38,533 nt of DNA from Oscillibacter valericigenes. GTDB taxonomy: Bacteria > Bacillota > Clostridia > Oscillospirales > Oscillospiraceae. The notes beneath the pieces were generated by a model. That model was not told the DNA's origin and made no database searches. It was given only the letters and a program-made list of their open reading frames with translations. The DNA is taken from assembly GCF_021531315.1 (NCBI RefSeq), contig NZ_JAFBIQ010000020.1, forward strand, positions 1 through 38,533, given 5' to 3'. How positions within the stretch are numbered: the stretch's first letter is position 1; each line of letters opens with the position of its first letter. Positions 1 through 7,615 of this stretch are shown here, piece after piece. Position numbers and translations under genes: made by a program.

Positions 1-30
1 TGCCCTAAGCTCTTTTGATTCCCGTTTCCC

Positions 31-1485
31 TTGTTTGTGGGCTGCTCCTTCTGCCTGTTTTGCTCATCACTTTCTAATCTCAAGTCAGGATCTGCTTCTC
101 AACAGAAGTTTAAGTCGTTACAGACCATTTTAGAGATTTCCAATGACTTCAAAAAAGATAACGACTTGGATAAGCTCGGAAGCAATGGCCAATTTAACAG
201 TGCTGATAAGATAGATTGGAAAATTGTGAGCGCGCAGTTGAAGCAGGCATATGATTTCCTTGAAAAAAACGATGGAAAGAAAATCATCAGGAAAGTTCAA
301 GACCTTTCTCAGCGTACGAGTCAACTCCACGAAAAAATAAACTATCTAAAAGTTCAACGCGAGCTGAATGTGTTTGGAGATGATTGGAATGCCAAGAAAA
401 AACTCGTTGATAGTCTGTATGAAGGACTTGAAAGCCGCAACAAGGTAAAACAATCCTACATGGCGAATTACAGTGTTCCAAAAGAACACTTTCATTGGAA
501 TGTTGCTTTTTTAGATGGTACTCAATATCGAGGAAAAGTTGACCTGTTTGTCGGAGGAAGCCCTTGCCAGTCATTTTCTCTCGTTGGCAAGCAGCGCGGT
601 CTTGACGATACTCGAGGAACGTTGTTCTACGAATATGCTCGCCTAATCGATGAAATAAAACCCAAAGTTTTTATTTATGAAAATGTAAAGGCTGTTACAT
701 CCCACGATGGAGGAAAAACATGGAAGAAAATGCAAGAAGTTTTTAATGAACTCGGATATGCATTTTCCTGGGATGTGTTGAATGCAAAGAACTATGGGAT
801 CCCTCAAAATAGAGAACGGTTATTTGTTGTTGGCATTCGTAATGACATTCTGCTTAATGAACAGTTTGTATTCCCTGAGCCGATTCCTCTAACAAAGACC
901 ATGAAGGATTTCTTAATAGATAATGCTTCTGGCGGGTATTTTCTTCCGAAGAAAGGTGTTGAATTTGTAACCTTAGAGAAGAATCTTTCTAAAAAATTCA
1001 CACAGATTGATGGCGATATTCAACTGTGCCAAAAGAAGAACCAGCAATTCAACTGGCATGGCGACTTCGTTTTTCAGTCTGAGGAAGAAGCAGAGAAAAA
1101 AGGAATCCCCGATCTTGAAAAATACTTTCTTTCTGAAAAGGTTCGAAAGTATGTTTTATCCAGCGGTACAAAAAATTTTTACAGCAAGCCCGCTGTTGAC
1201 CTTGATATTGCCCGGCCGCTGCTAACTACAATGCATAAGATGCATCGTGCTGGCGTGGATAACTATGTTACTACTCAGGGGCGTTTGCGCAAACTAACTC
1301 CGAGGGAATGTCTACGGCTCATGGGGTTTAGTGATAGTTTTAAGATTGTTGTATCAGATACTTCAATGTACCAGCAGGCAGGAAACTCAATCGTTGTCGA
1401 TGTCCTAATCTCAATTATGACATCTATCATTACCGCTTTAGGAACAAGCAATTTCCAGGAGGTAAAATATAATGAGCAAAATTGA
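31..1485 (+). CDS. DNA cytosine-5 methyltransferase, N-terminus aberrant (motif I missing)
   Basis: C5-cytosine DNA methyltransferase, probably the modification half of a restriction-modification system. Visible motifs in order: IV (GGSPCQSFS, catalytic Cys near residue 179), VI (ENVKA), VIII (QNRERLFVVGIR), a target-recognition stretch of about 150 residues, IX (LTPRECLRLMGF) and X (QQAGNSIV). The first ~140 residues do not look like this family: the SAM-binding motif I (F-x-G-x-G) and motif II are absent, replaced by a lysine-rich helical stretch. The frame opens at TTG 31 with a stop at 16-18, so the missing part is not simply upstream in the same frame. Either the 5' end was swapped by recombination or a frameshift lies just outside. 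Activity is doubtful without motif I. The 3' end overlaps the next gene by 14 bases. Confidence 0.8.
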   Translation: MFVGCSFCLFCSSLSNLKSGSASQQKFKSLQTILEISNDFKKDNDLDKLGSNGQFNSADKIDWKIVSAQLKQAYDFLEKNDGKKIIRKVQDLSQRTSQLHEKINYLKVQRELNVFGDDWNAKKKLVDSLYEGLESRNKVKQSYMANYSVPKEHFHWNVAFLDGTQYRGKVDLFVGGSPCQSFSLVGKQRGLDDTRGTLFYEYARLIDEIKPKVFIYENVKAVTSHDGGKTWKKMQEVFNELGYAFSWDVLNAKNYGIPQNRERLFVVGIRNDILLNEQFVFPEPIPLTKTMKDFLIDNASGGYFLPKKGVEFVTLEKNLSKKFTQIDGDIQLCQKKNQQFNWHGDFVFQSEEEAEKKGIPDLEKYFLSEKVRKYVLSSGTKNFYSKPAVDLDIARPLLTTMHKMHRAGVDNYVTTQGRLRKLTPRECLRLMGFSDSFKIVVSDTSMYQQAGNSIVVDVLISIMTSIITALGTSNFQEVKYNEQN

Positions 1486-1756
1486 AGTTAAGGCCATACC
1501 GTCTAGCTTCGTGGCCAAAAACATGAAGTTGTATTCTGACACGGGTGCTGGAGAGGCAAAGCTATTTGTCGGATCAACGCGCAATACGAAAGAGTTTAAC
1601 GAATTTTTTGAGTTTGAGTCTGACTACAAATACCGTTTTAGCAAAGAAAACCTTCTTCAGTATTTGGACCAAATGAAGCTTGAATATGGATTTCAAAAGA
1701 TTAATCGATATAAAAATGTTTCATTAGAAACATCTTTTCGGATTACTCGCTGCTAA
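1472..1756 (+). CDS. Short ORF after the methyltransferase, probably truncated restriction partner
   Basis: A 94-residue protein I do not recognise. It has its own ribosome site (GGAGG at 1458-1462) and starts inside the end of the methyltransferase gene, an arrangement typical of translationally coupled modification and restriction subunits. It is acidic and aromatic-rich with no visible catalytic motif. It ends abruptly in a low-GC stretch just before the iterons of the integrase element. I infer it is the beginning of a longer restriction gene whose remainder was lost when the neighbouring element inserted; an intact small protein is the alternative. Confidence 0.5.
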   Translation: MSKIEVKAIPSSFVAKNMKLYSDTGAGEAKLFVGSTRNTKEFNEFFEFESDYKYRFSKENLLQYLDQMKLEYGFQKINRYKNVSLETSFRITRC

Positions 1757-1826
1757 GTGCTGTTATTTCAATGGTTTAAGCAGTAGTAAGATGTGGTTGA
1801 AAGGGTAGAAATGTATGTAAGTCATA

Positions 1827-1877
1827 TATTATTCCTATATTATTCCTATATTATTTCTACATCGACATTCCTACACA
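1827..1877. repeat. Integrase-side iterons (TATTATTCCTA, three tandem copies)
   Basis: Three 11-bp tandem copies of TATTATTCCTA (the third with one change) at 1827-1859, followed by CATTCCTACAC at 1867-1877. The core TTCCTACA recurs at 3190-3197, and its reverse complement GTGTAGG is at 3170-3176, on the other side of the integrase gene. Inference: arm-type binding sites of the adjacent tyrosine recombinase, or its autoregulatory operator. Confidence 0.45.
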
Positions 1878-1886
1878 GAATACACC

Positions 1887-3122
1887 CTATTTTATTTTTT
1901 CGATTTCTTCCTTCAGCCAGTCGAATTCTCGCTGGGTATAGACCTTTTCGGTGATGTCGGATATCTTGTGACCGACCATGTATTTGATTGCATATTCGTC
2001 AATACCGGCTTTCTTTGCGGCTGTGACAAAGTGCTTTCTTCCGTCATGAGGACGATGCTCCGGGTTAAAATTAAGCTCGTCACGGATCATCTCAAAGCCG
2101 GCCTTATAGCGTTGATAGCTCATCATCACAGTCTTGCCGCTGCGCTTGTCTTTGCAGTTGAAGAGATACGGGCTGCCGATTTCTTTGGCTTTATTGTAAT
2201 GTCGCTCCACGAGGTAACGAATTTTTGAGTGGATGGGCACGACGCGGTCTTCACCAGCTTCGGTCTTGATGCCGCCTTTGAAAGTTCCATTCTCAAGGTC
2301 TACATTGGCAAGCTCAATTAGGCCGAGCTCTTGTGGACGCCATCCAGAATAACACTGAATGAGTATCACATCAACGAAATTCTTATCGTCGACATGCTCC
2401 CAGAGCTTTGATATTTCTTCGTCCGTAAAAGGTATGTGCTCTTTCTTGACTTTCTGGATCTCTTTGATCGTTTCGTCAGTCAGCTTGAATGTGCGCGAGT
2501 AGTTTCTATCGACGATCTCATATTCCAGAGCATAGTCAAGCATCAGGTTGAACAAGGATTTGATTTTGTTCTTCATGGATGCGCTGGCGTGTTGCTCTTT
2601 CCCTCTGACAGTGGCAACACCCTCGTCCATGCAGCCTTTCACATGGCGGGCACGGACATCCATTACTCGCATATCATAGACAGCCGAGCAATACTTCCAA
2701 GCTGAAGTAACGGCCCGTGAACTGCCATCCGATTTGAGCGTCTTAAAATACTCTTCCGACCACTTGTCGTAAAGCTCTTTGACTGTGATCGCGGCACCCA
2801 GGTCATAAGGATTCTTATTGTATTCCACAAGCGCGGCATAGGCGTCATTGTAAGTCGCGAAATATGAGTCAGGCTTGAGCGGTTTGCAAATGGGCTTGCC
2901 GTCCTGAGTCTTTCCCACCGTAACCATCGCCCGAAAGGGATTCCGAAGGTTGCGGTTTTTTATTTCGCTGATTTGGCCAAACCCGTTCGGGAGGCGTCTT
3001 CGTTTATTGTTTTTGGCTCTCGGTTTTCGCTTTACAGACGGATTCATGGGATAGCCGCAATGAGGGCAAGCCGGAGCCTTGTCGCTTACCTGCAATTCGC
3101 ATTCAGGGCATTTCACAAGCAT
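1887..3122 (-). CDS. Tyrosine recombinase/integrase with N-terminal zinc ribbon
   Basis: Site-specific tyrosine recombinase of 411 residues. Residues 5-22 form a zinc ribbon (CPEC...CPHC), followed by a basic linker, an AP2-like arm-binding region (about 45-105), a SAM-like core-binding domain (about 110-215) and the catalytic domain (about 225-400). Catalytic residues are visible: Arg in SGWRPQELG, the H-x-x-R variant HDGRKHF, His in GHKISD and the nucleophilic Tyr in EKVYTQ. The start is fixed by GGAGGTG (revcomp, 3129-3135) six bases before ATG. Because it reads toward the iterons at 1827-1877, those probably mark the element end. It belongs to a small mobile element that also includes the genes to its right. 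Confidence 0.9.
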   Translation of the reverse strand: MLVKCPECELQVSDKAPACPHCGYPMNPSVKRKPRAKNNKRRRLPNGFGQISEIKNRNLRNPFRAMVTVGKTQDGKPICKPLKPDSYFATYNDAYAALVEYNKNPYDLGAAITVKELYDKWSEEYFKTLKSDGSSRAVTSAWKYCSAVYDMRVMDVRARHVKGCMDEGVATVRGKEQHASASMKNKIKSLFNLMLDYALEYEIVDRNYSRTFKLTDETIKEIQKVKKEHIPFTDEEISKLWEHVDDKNFVDVILIQCYSGWRPQELGLIELANVDLENGTFKGGIKTEAGEDRVVPIHSKIRYLVERHYNKAKEIGSPYLFNCKDKRSGKTVMMSYQRYKAGFEMIRDELNFNPEHRPHDGRKHFVTAAKKAGIDEYAIKYMVGHKISDITEKVYTQREFDWLKEEIEKIK

Positions 3123-3156
3123 GAATTACACCTCCGTGGTTGATTTGTCCTTTGTA

Positions 3157-3185
3157 ATCATATATTATGGTGTAGGAGTTGTCAA
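3157..3185 (-). promoter_or_regulatory. Sigma-A promoter of the integrase gene
   Basis: Read on the minus strand: TTGACA (3180-3185), 17-bp spacer, TATGAT (3157-3162), close to consensus. The spacer contains CTCCTACACC, a variant of the iteron seen at 1867-1877, so the integrase may repress its own promoter. Confidence 0.65.
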
Positions 3186-3223
3186 GTTATTCCTACATTT
3201 TATTTTTTGATGGAGCGATGTAT

Positions 3224-3559
3224 ATGATTACAAATGATGTATCAACCTGCCCCAAATGCGGCGGTGATTTGAAATATTATGACCGTGTTACTCGGATTGT
3301 ACGGACGAAAGGAAGAAAGACCTGGAAGATTCCCATGCGGCGGCTTCAATGCACTCGCTGCGGTTCAGTACATAGAGAACTCCCCGAACTGATATTTCCG
3401 TACAAACAGTACGAGGCCGAAGTCATCATCGGTGTTTTGGAGGGCTTTATCACCTGCGAAACCATCGGCTTTGAGGACTATCCCTGCGAAATGACGATGG
3501 TCCGATGGCAGGCTCAGGACTGGACCACCGAGGTTGTTTTAACAAAGCGCAGTTGCTAA
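3224..3559 (+). CDS. DUF6431-like zinc-ribbon protein
   Basis: About 111 residues with CPKCGG near the start and CTRCGS about 30 residues later, a four-cysteine zinc ribbon joined by a basic strand (VRTKGRKTWKIPMRRLQ). This matches small DUF6431-type proteins seen in Firmicutes mobile elements; function unknown, nucleic-acid binding likely. The frame is open from TTG 3179, but ATG 3224 is best placed after GGAG 3212-3215 (ATG 3218 is too close). It is divergent from the integrase and shares its promoter region. Confidence 0.6.
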   Translation: MITNDVSTCPKCGGDLKYYDRVTRIVRTKGRKTWKIPMRRLQCTRCGSVHRELPELIFPYKQYEAEVIIGVLEGFITCETIGFEDYPCEMTMVRWQAQDWTTEVVLTKRSC

Positions 3560-3592
3560 CTTAGAATAGCCGTTGAAAGGAGGTAAACGCCA

Positions 3593-3844
3593 ATGAACGA
3601 GCAAGAGTTCCCTCAGGGGTCTGTCCCCGTTGCTGTTGCGGCCCGTGTTTATGGCAAAGATGCTTCATGGGTCCGTGCCGGAATTATTTCAGGGTGGCTC
3701 CCGATTGGCAAAGCCACTCGCAGCGGAAAGTTAGTCACCACCATCGAGGAGATGGATTCGCGCTACGGTCGTATCAATTTTTACATCTCCCCAAAGCGTC
3801 TCTACGAGGAGACCGGATTTTTGTGGAAAGGAGAACGACAATAA
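3593..3844 (+). CDS. Small phage-type DNA-binding protein
   Basis: 83 residues, preceded by AAAGGAGG at 3577-3584. The N-terminal part (SVPVAVAARVYGKDASWVRAG) reads like the helix-turn-helix of excisionase/MerR-type proteins, and the C-terminal part (residues on K-A-T-R-S-G-K) like a wing. Such proteins precede the next gene in many Clostridia prophage-like elements. Role inferred: excisionase or regulator for the neighbouring integrase. Its stop overlaps the next start by one base. Confidence 0.55.
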   Translation: MNEQEFPQGSVPVAVAARVYGKDASWVRAGIISGWLPIGKATRSGKLVTTIEEMDSRYGRINFYISPKRLYEETGFLWKGERQ

Positions 3845-4128
3845 TGGCAACGGAAATCCGTCCGGAGCTGTCTGAGAAAAATCCATACTGGATTGGCAAG
3901 CACCGGTATTACGAACTGAAGCATTTCTGCCTCCAGTATCCGATCTGGAAGAAAGCCTACAATGCTCTGCTTGGCCTGAGCAGCCGTCCGAACGACCTTG
4001 ATATTTTCGTCAAGAGTGGCCAAGTACGGAGCGATCCAACTGCAAGGTGTGCGGAATCCCGCGTATCCTTTGCCAAACGGATGGAACTGGTCGAGCAAGC
4101 TGCCATTGGTACGGACGGTGACCTCTAA
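3844..4128 (+). CDS. Phage-type conserved protein, C-terminus cut off
   Basis: 94 residues, translationally coupled to the preceding gene (TAATG). It is related to a family of short phage/element proteins (K-x-R-Y-Y-E-L-x-H-F-C-x-Q-Y, W-K-K-A-Y) whose members normally continue for about 50 residues past the G-T-D-G-D-L sequence where this one stops. The stop codon falls exactly at the start codon of an unrelated restriction-type ORF, so this is probably a recombination junction that removed the 3' end. Function unknown. Confidence 0.5.
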   Translation: MATEIRPELSEKNPYWIGKHRYYELKHFCLQYPIWKKAYNALLGLSSRPNDLDIFVKSGQVRSDPTARCAESRVSFAKRMELVEQAAIGTDGDL

Positions 4129-4640
4129 TGATTCTAAATTACTATGAAAACAAAATCATTAAGAATGCATTACTCCCGGCAGAATGGAAGAGTCAAGAAT
4201 CTCTTGATGAGCTATTGAATTTCTTACAGTCTAACTGGGAACAGCGTGCTATCTTCTATGATGACGGTAAAGTAAATAGTAAACAACAATTCCTGGATTT
4301 TATCGGGCAGAAAAATATTCGAACAAAGGATTATGTTGGAACTATTGTCTACAAAGGGCATCAGCTAAACATATTCCCGAAGGTTTTCAAGGAGTTTAAA
4401 GACGATGATGATCGAAAAAGTCTTGATCTTCAGCATCTGATGCACAACCTTGTAAAATGGATTGAATATACCGCAAAAATAGACTATGGAAGTGTTTTTT
4501 ATTATGCCGACCACGCCGGAAGGAAAGGCGAAACTCAGCAAGGAACTGGCCAAGTTCCATGCGGAACAAGCACTAAAGATGGTGCAGAAGTTGCCCTGTC
4601 CCGCGGAACAAAAGTTGGAGCTTATCGATGCAGTAGTTGA
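4128..4640 (+). pseudogene. N-terminal fragment of a McrC/LlaJI-like restriction subunit
   Basis: Residues 1 to about 122 resemble the N-terminal part of McrC/LlaJI-type restriction subunits (I-V-Y-K-G-H-Q-L-N-I-F-P-K-V-F then a NLVKWIEYTAKIDY helix). At about 4,500 the similarity ends and the frame runs antiphase through an unrelated small gene (4504-4662) before stopping. The endonuclease domain is therefore missing and the gene is inactive. Together with the methyltransferase at 31-1485 it suggests remnants of one 5mC-type restriction locus, now separated by a phage-like element. Confidence 0.55.
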
Positions 4641-4662
4641 ACATTTACGTTCTAAGCAATAG
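4504..4662 (+). CDS. Small phage-element protein (52 aa)
   Basis: Frame starting ATG-CCG-ACC-ACG at 4504 and ending TAG at 4660-4662. It encodes a charged helical 52-residue protein (M-P-T-T-P-E-G-K-A-K..., ending V-V-E-H-L-R-S-K-Q). Codon usage and GC change at its start compared with the McrC-like fragment, which reads through it in another frame. No good ribosome site is visible. It may itself be a 3' remnant of the same phage-like module as 3593-4128. Function unknown. Confidence 0.45.
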   Translation: MPTTPEGKAKLSKELAKFHAEQALKMVQKLPCPAEQKLELIDAVVEHLRSKQ

Positions 4663-4666
4663 TATC

Positions 4667-4698
4667 AACTTGTTTATCCGATTTGCTATAAACAAGTT
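4667..4698. repeat. Perfect 11-bp inverted repeat
   Basis: AACTTGTTTAT (4667-4677) and ATAAACAAGTT (4688-4698) with a 10-base spacer, just upstream of a terminator. It could be an antiterminator or operator; inference only. Confidence 0.5.
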
Positions 4699-4701
4699 TA
4701 A

Positions 4702-4738
4702 GCCGCCGCCCTGAGTGAAATCAGGGTGGCGACTTTTT
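4702..4738 (+). terminator. Rho-independent terminator
   Basis: GCCGCCCTGA / TCAGGGTGGC stem (one G-U pair), six-base loop, then ACTTTTT. It ends the small-gene cluster. Confidence 0.8.
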
Positions 4739-4799
4739 GCAATATAGCTTGACGTATGACAAGTAATGAAATACGATAATGGGGAGTGAGAATGTACAT

Positions 4800-4904
4800 A
4801 TGCAGCTTATGAAGGAAAAACAGGAGTTGACCCATTTGTCATGGTCTGTCCACCGTAATTCTATCGAAATTGGTGGGTCTTTTCTGAAGGCGTATGGGAA
4901 ATGA
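4800..4904 (+). pseudogene. Truncated N-terminal fragment, HipA-module-like
   Basis: 34 codons (MQLMKEKQELTHL..., ending FLKAYGK) behind GGGGAGTGAG. The L-T-H-L-S-W-S-V-H-R-N-S segment is, from memory, the conserved start of a HipA-type kinase family in Clostridia islands; the rest is missing after 4904. Inferred to be a decayed toxin-antitoxin kinase gene. Confidence 0.35.
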
Positions 4905-4925
4905 TTTGGAAAAGGTGGAGCGCAT

Positions 4926-5741
4926 ATGAAGATTTTTGCAATTCGAGATGAATCGACGCAGGAGCAGAAGGATCTGGCGTACCTCCTGTACTACGAGCAG
5001 GAAAAGCGGTTCTACATTGAGCTGCCGGAGAACGCGGACGCATGGGAGACACCGCTGCTGCTGGACTCCTTTGTGAAGCGCGGAGAAACCACAGTCAATT
5101 CCTATTGGAGCAAAATCTGGGTTCAGCAGCGGATCGTTCCGACCGACCGCCAGAACATTGGCGAGATTTTGCGCGACAATCATCTGAAGGAATACGATGA
5201 GTACGAGCTATTGATGTTGGCGATGGGACGATGCGCACAGGACGATTACTACCTCGTTCCCATTGATGAGAAGGAGCTTCCGGAAGAAATTACGAAGCGC
5301 TTCTCCAAGAGAATTGAAGATGTGCTGCCGCTGGAGGATCATTGCCTGCTGGTGTTTTTCCGGGATGGTGCGGTGAAGAAGTGCGATTTGCAGAAGCATT
5401 TTGAAAAAACAAAAGCATTTCAGATTCTTATCAAAAAGCCGGATTATTTTCAGCACGTGCAGATGCAGACGGGCGGATACGGCGTTGCGTGGGATGTGAA
5501 CATGACTGTCTCGGATGCGATGCTCTACCGGATCGGCAAAAGTGTTCCTCTGACGGCGGCTGATTTCCGGAACTTTGCCTCCCATAGAGTCATCAACGCA
5601 GCGGAAGCGGCGGAGATATTGGGCTGCTCCCGGCAGAATATCATCGACCTGACGAAACGCGGAAAGCTCCATCCGATCAAAACATCGGAAAAGAGCACGC
5701 TGTATCTCAAAAGTGAAGTCCTGAAACGAAACTGGCAGTGA
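4926..5741 (+). CDS. DUF2442-like protein with C-terminal excisionase-type helix-turn-helix
   Basis: 271 residues. Residues ~130-205 resemble DUF2442 (LVFFRDGAVKKCDL...YFQHVQ...GYGVAWDVNMTVSDAMLYRIG). The last ~50 residues form an excisionase/MerR-like HTH (INAAEAAEILGCSRQNIIDL...LHPIK...YLKSEVLKR). The N-terminal 120 residues are acidic and unassigned. Ribosome site AAGGTGGAG at 4911-4919. It is the last gene before the serine recombinase and is separated from it by a 51-bp palindrome. Possible roles are regulator or directionality factor for that recombinase (inference) or an unrelated element protein. Confidence 0.6.
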   Translation: MKIFAIRDESTQEQKDLAYLLYYEQEKRFYIELPENADAWETPLLLDSFVKRGETTVNSYWSKIWVQQRIVPTDRQNIGEILRDNHLKEYDEYELLMLAMGRCAQDDYYLVPIDEKELPEEITKRFSKRIEDVLPLEDHCLLVFFRDGAVKKCDLQKHFEKTKAFQILIKKPDYFQHVQMQTGGYGVAWDVNMTVSDAMLYRIGKSVPLTAADFRNFASHRVINAAEAAEILGCSRQNIIDLTKRGKLHPIKTSEKSTLYLKSEVLKRNWQ

Positions 5742-5745
5742 GAAT

Positions 5746-5796
5746 ACGTTATACCCCTTTATACCCTTTTGTAAGGGGTATAAAGGGGTATAACGT
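5746..5796. repeat. 51-bp near-perfect palindrome
   Basis: Two 21-bp arms with no mismatch (5746-5766 and 5776-5796) around nine bases TTTTGTAAG. Each arm itself repeats GGGGTATAA/GGGTATAAA, so the site also contains four direct half-sites. Located between the DUF2442/HTH gene and the recombinase gene. It may act as an operator array or as a transcription block. Confidence 0.8.
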
Positions 5797-5899
5797 TCTT
5801 TGGAGAACTTTTCAAAAAATCTCATTTGCACCTTTTCAAATGGGTTCCAATCCGTTACAATATATCTAACAACCTAACAATGTAATGCGAGGTGTTGCT

Positions 5900-7615
5900 A
5901 TGAAAACAACAGACCAGCCGCAGGTGAAGCAATACGTCATCTATTCCCGCAAATCCAAATTTACCGGGAAAGGCGAAAGTATTGAGAACCAGATTGAGCT
6001 GTGCCGCCAATATATTGCAATGCACTTTGGCGAAGACGAGGCGGAGCATGCGCTTGTATATGAGGACGAGGGGTTTTCCGGCGGCAATCTGGAGCGTCCG
6101 CAGTTCAAGCAGATGATGAAGGATTCCCAGAAGATTGAGTTCGCTGCTATTGTCGTCTATCGCCTTGACCGTATCAGCCGCAATATTGGTGACTTTGCAA
6201 AGCTCATCGAGGATCTGGGTGACCGGCACATTGACTTCATTTCCATCCGGGAACAGTTCGACACGTCCTCTCCAATGGGGCGTGCAATGATGTATATCGC
6301 GTCAGTGTTCTCCCAGCTGGAGCGAGAAACCATAGCCGAGCGTATCCGCGACAACATGCATGAGCTGTCCAAGACCGGACGCTGGCTGGGCGGGACGACA
6401 CCAACTGGCTACGCTTCGGAAAGCTTGTCCAGCGTAACAGTAGATGGCAAGGTTAAAAAAGCTTGTAAGCTCAAACCTATTCCGGAGGAGATTCAGCTGG
6501 TAAAGACAATTTTTTCTGTGTTCACGGAAAGTGGCTCCCTCAGTAAAACTGACCAGTACTTATTAGAGCACCGCTGTGTCACAAAGCGCGGCAAGCAGTT
6601 CACACGCTTTGCCATCCGGGGTATTCTGACAAATCCGGTTTATATGATTGCTGACGATACGGCGTATCAGTATCTCAAGGAGAACAACGTAGACCTTTTT
6701 GCTGAGCCATCGGAGTTTGACGGTGAGCACGGTATTATGGCCTACAACCGCACACTCCAACGTCCTGGCAAAGCTACTCAGATTCGCCCGATGGAAGATT
6801 GGATTGTGGCAGTGGGGAAACATCCCGGCATTATCTCCGGTGCAAACTGGGTACGAGTACAGTCTATGCTGGACGTGAACAAATCCAAGAGCTATCGCAA
6901 ACCGCGCAGCAATGTGGCGCTTTTGTCCGGCCTTCTGCGTTGTGGCGAGTGCGGTGACTATATGCGCCCGAAACTGACTGGTCGCACTAATGCTAATGGG
7001 GAGTTGATTTACACCTATATGTGCTCCACCAAAGAGCGCAGTCATGGTACTGTCTGTAGTATGAAAAACTGCAACGGCAACACTCTAGATGCTAAGATTG
7101 TTGAGGAAATACGTAAGGTTGCCACCGACAAAAAAGACTTTGGCCAGTTACTGTCAAAAACCAAGAAAGTAATCAATGACAACAAAGCAAGTTATGAAGC
7201 TGAGTTGACTTTATTAGTGAAGAACCATGCTGAAACAGAAGCCCGCATCAAACGACTGGTGGAATCTCTGTCCGTTGCCAGCGAGACCTCGGCCAAATAC
7301 GTCATGGAGCAGATCGATGAGCTGCACCGGCAGAGCGAACAGGAGCAGACAAGAATTGCTGAATTGGAAAAGCTTGCTAGGCAGAGTAATGCTCTGAGCC
7401 AAAATCTATTTTTCTATAGAGATATGATTGAGTCATTCGCCGACACGGTGGATTCGACTACTATTGAAGAACGGCGCCGCCTGCTGCGTACTATCGTCAA
7501 AAAAGTGGTTTGGGACGGCAAAAACGTCTATGTATACCTCTTTGCGGAGGATGGAGAGCTGAATTTGCCGCCCATAGGGCAGCTTATGTGTCCGTCAGGA
7601 GAGGATAGCGAATGA
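5900..7615 (+). CDS. Large serine recombinase of the skin-like element (SpoIVCA-like)
   Basis: 571-residue large serine recombinase; catalyses excision/integration through a 5'-phosphoserine intermediate. Domains: resolvase catalytic domain (about 10-155; YSRKS with Ser19 as nucleophile, YRLDRISRN, QLERETIAERI), recombinase domain (about 175-290), zinc ribbon (CGECGDYM ... C ... C, about 345-395) and a coiled coil (about 410-510). ATG 5900 is chosen because GAGGTG lies just ahead; the frame is open from 5885. Its stop codon TGA (7613-7615) sits within AATGA at 7611-7615, the boundary with the sigma exon. By position and family it should recombine this AATGA with one at the left end of the element (outside the window) to rejoin sigK. 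The region just ahead has TTACAAT at 5855-5861, possibly a -10 of mother-cell type. Confidence 0.9.
   Translation: MKTTDQPQVKQYVIYSRKSKFTGKGESIENQIELCRQYIAMHFGEDEAEHALVYEDEGFSGGNLERPQFKQMMKDSQKIEFAAIVVYRLDRISRNIGDFAKLIEDLGDRHIDFISIREQFDTSSPMGRAMMYIASVFSQLERETIAERIRDNMHELSKTGRWLGGTTPTGYASESLSSVTVDGKVKKACKLKPIPEEIQLVKTIFSVFTESGSLSKTDQYLLEHRCVTKRGKQFTRFAIRGILTNPVYMIADDTAYQYLKENNVDLFAEPSEFDGEHGIMAYNRTLQRPGKATQIRPMEDWIVAVGKHPGIISGANWVRVQSMLDVNKSKSYRKPRSNVALLSGLLRCGECGDYMRPKLTGRTNANGELIYTYMCSTKERSHGTVCSMKNCNGNTLDAKIVEEIRKVATDKKDFGQLLSKTKKVINDNKASYEAELTLLVKNHAETEARIKRLVESLSVASETSAKYVMEQIDELHRQSEQEQTRIAELEKLARQSNALSQNLFFYRDMIESFADTVDSTTIEERRRLLRTIVKKVVWDGKNVYVYLFAEDGELNLPPIGQLMCPSGEDSE
7611..7615. 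other. Recombination core AATGA, right end of element 1
   Basis: AATGA at the sigma codons for N-E of E-N-E-I-L. In B. subtilis skin, excision takes place between 5-bp AATGA copies at this same codon pair of sigK (established knowledge). GC content and reading sense change here from recombinase to sigma factor. Confidence 0.75.

Noticed and set aside
3802-4098. 98-residue minus-strand ORF
   Set aside because: Shadow of the phage-type genes on the plus strand, no supporting signals.
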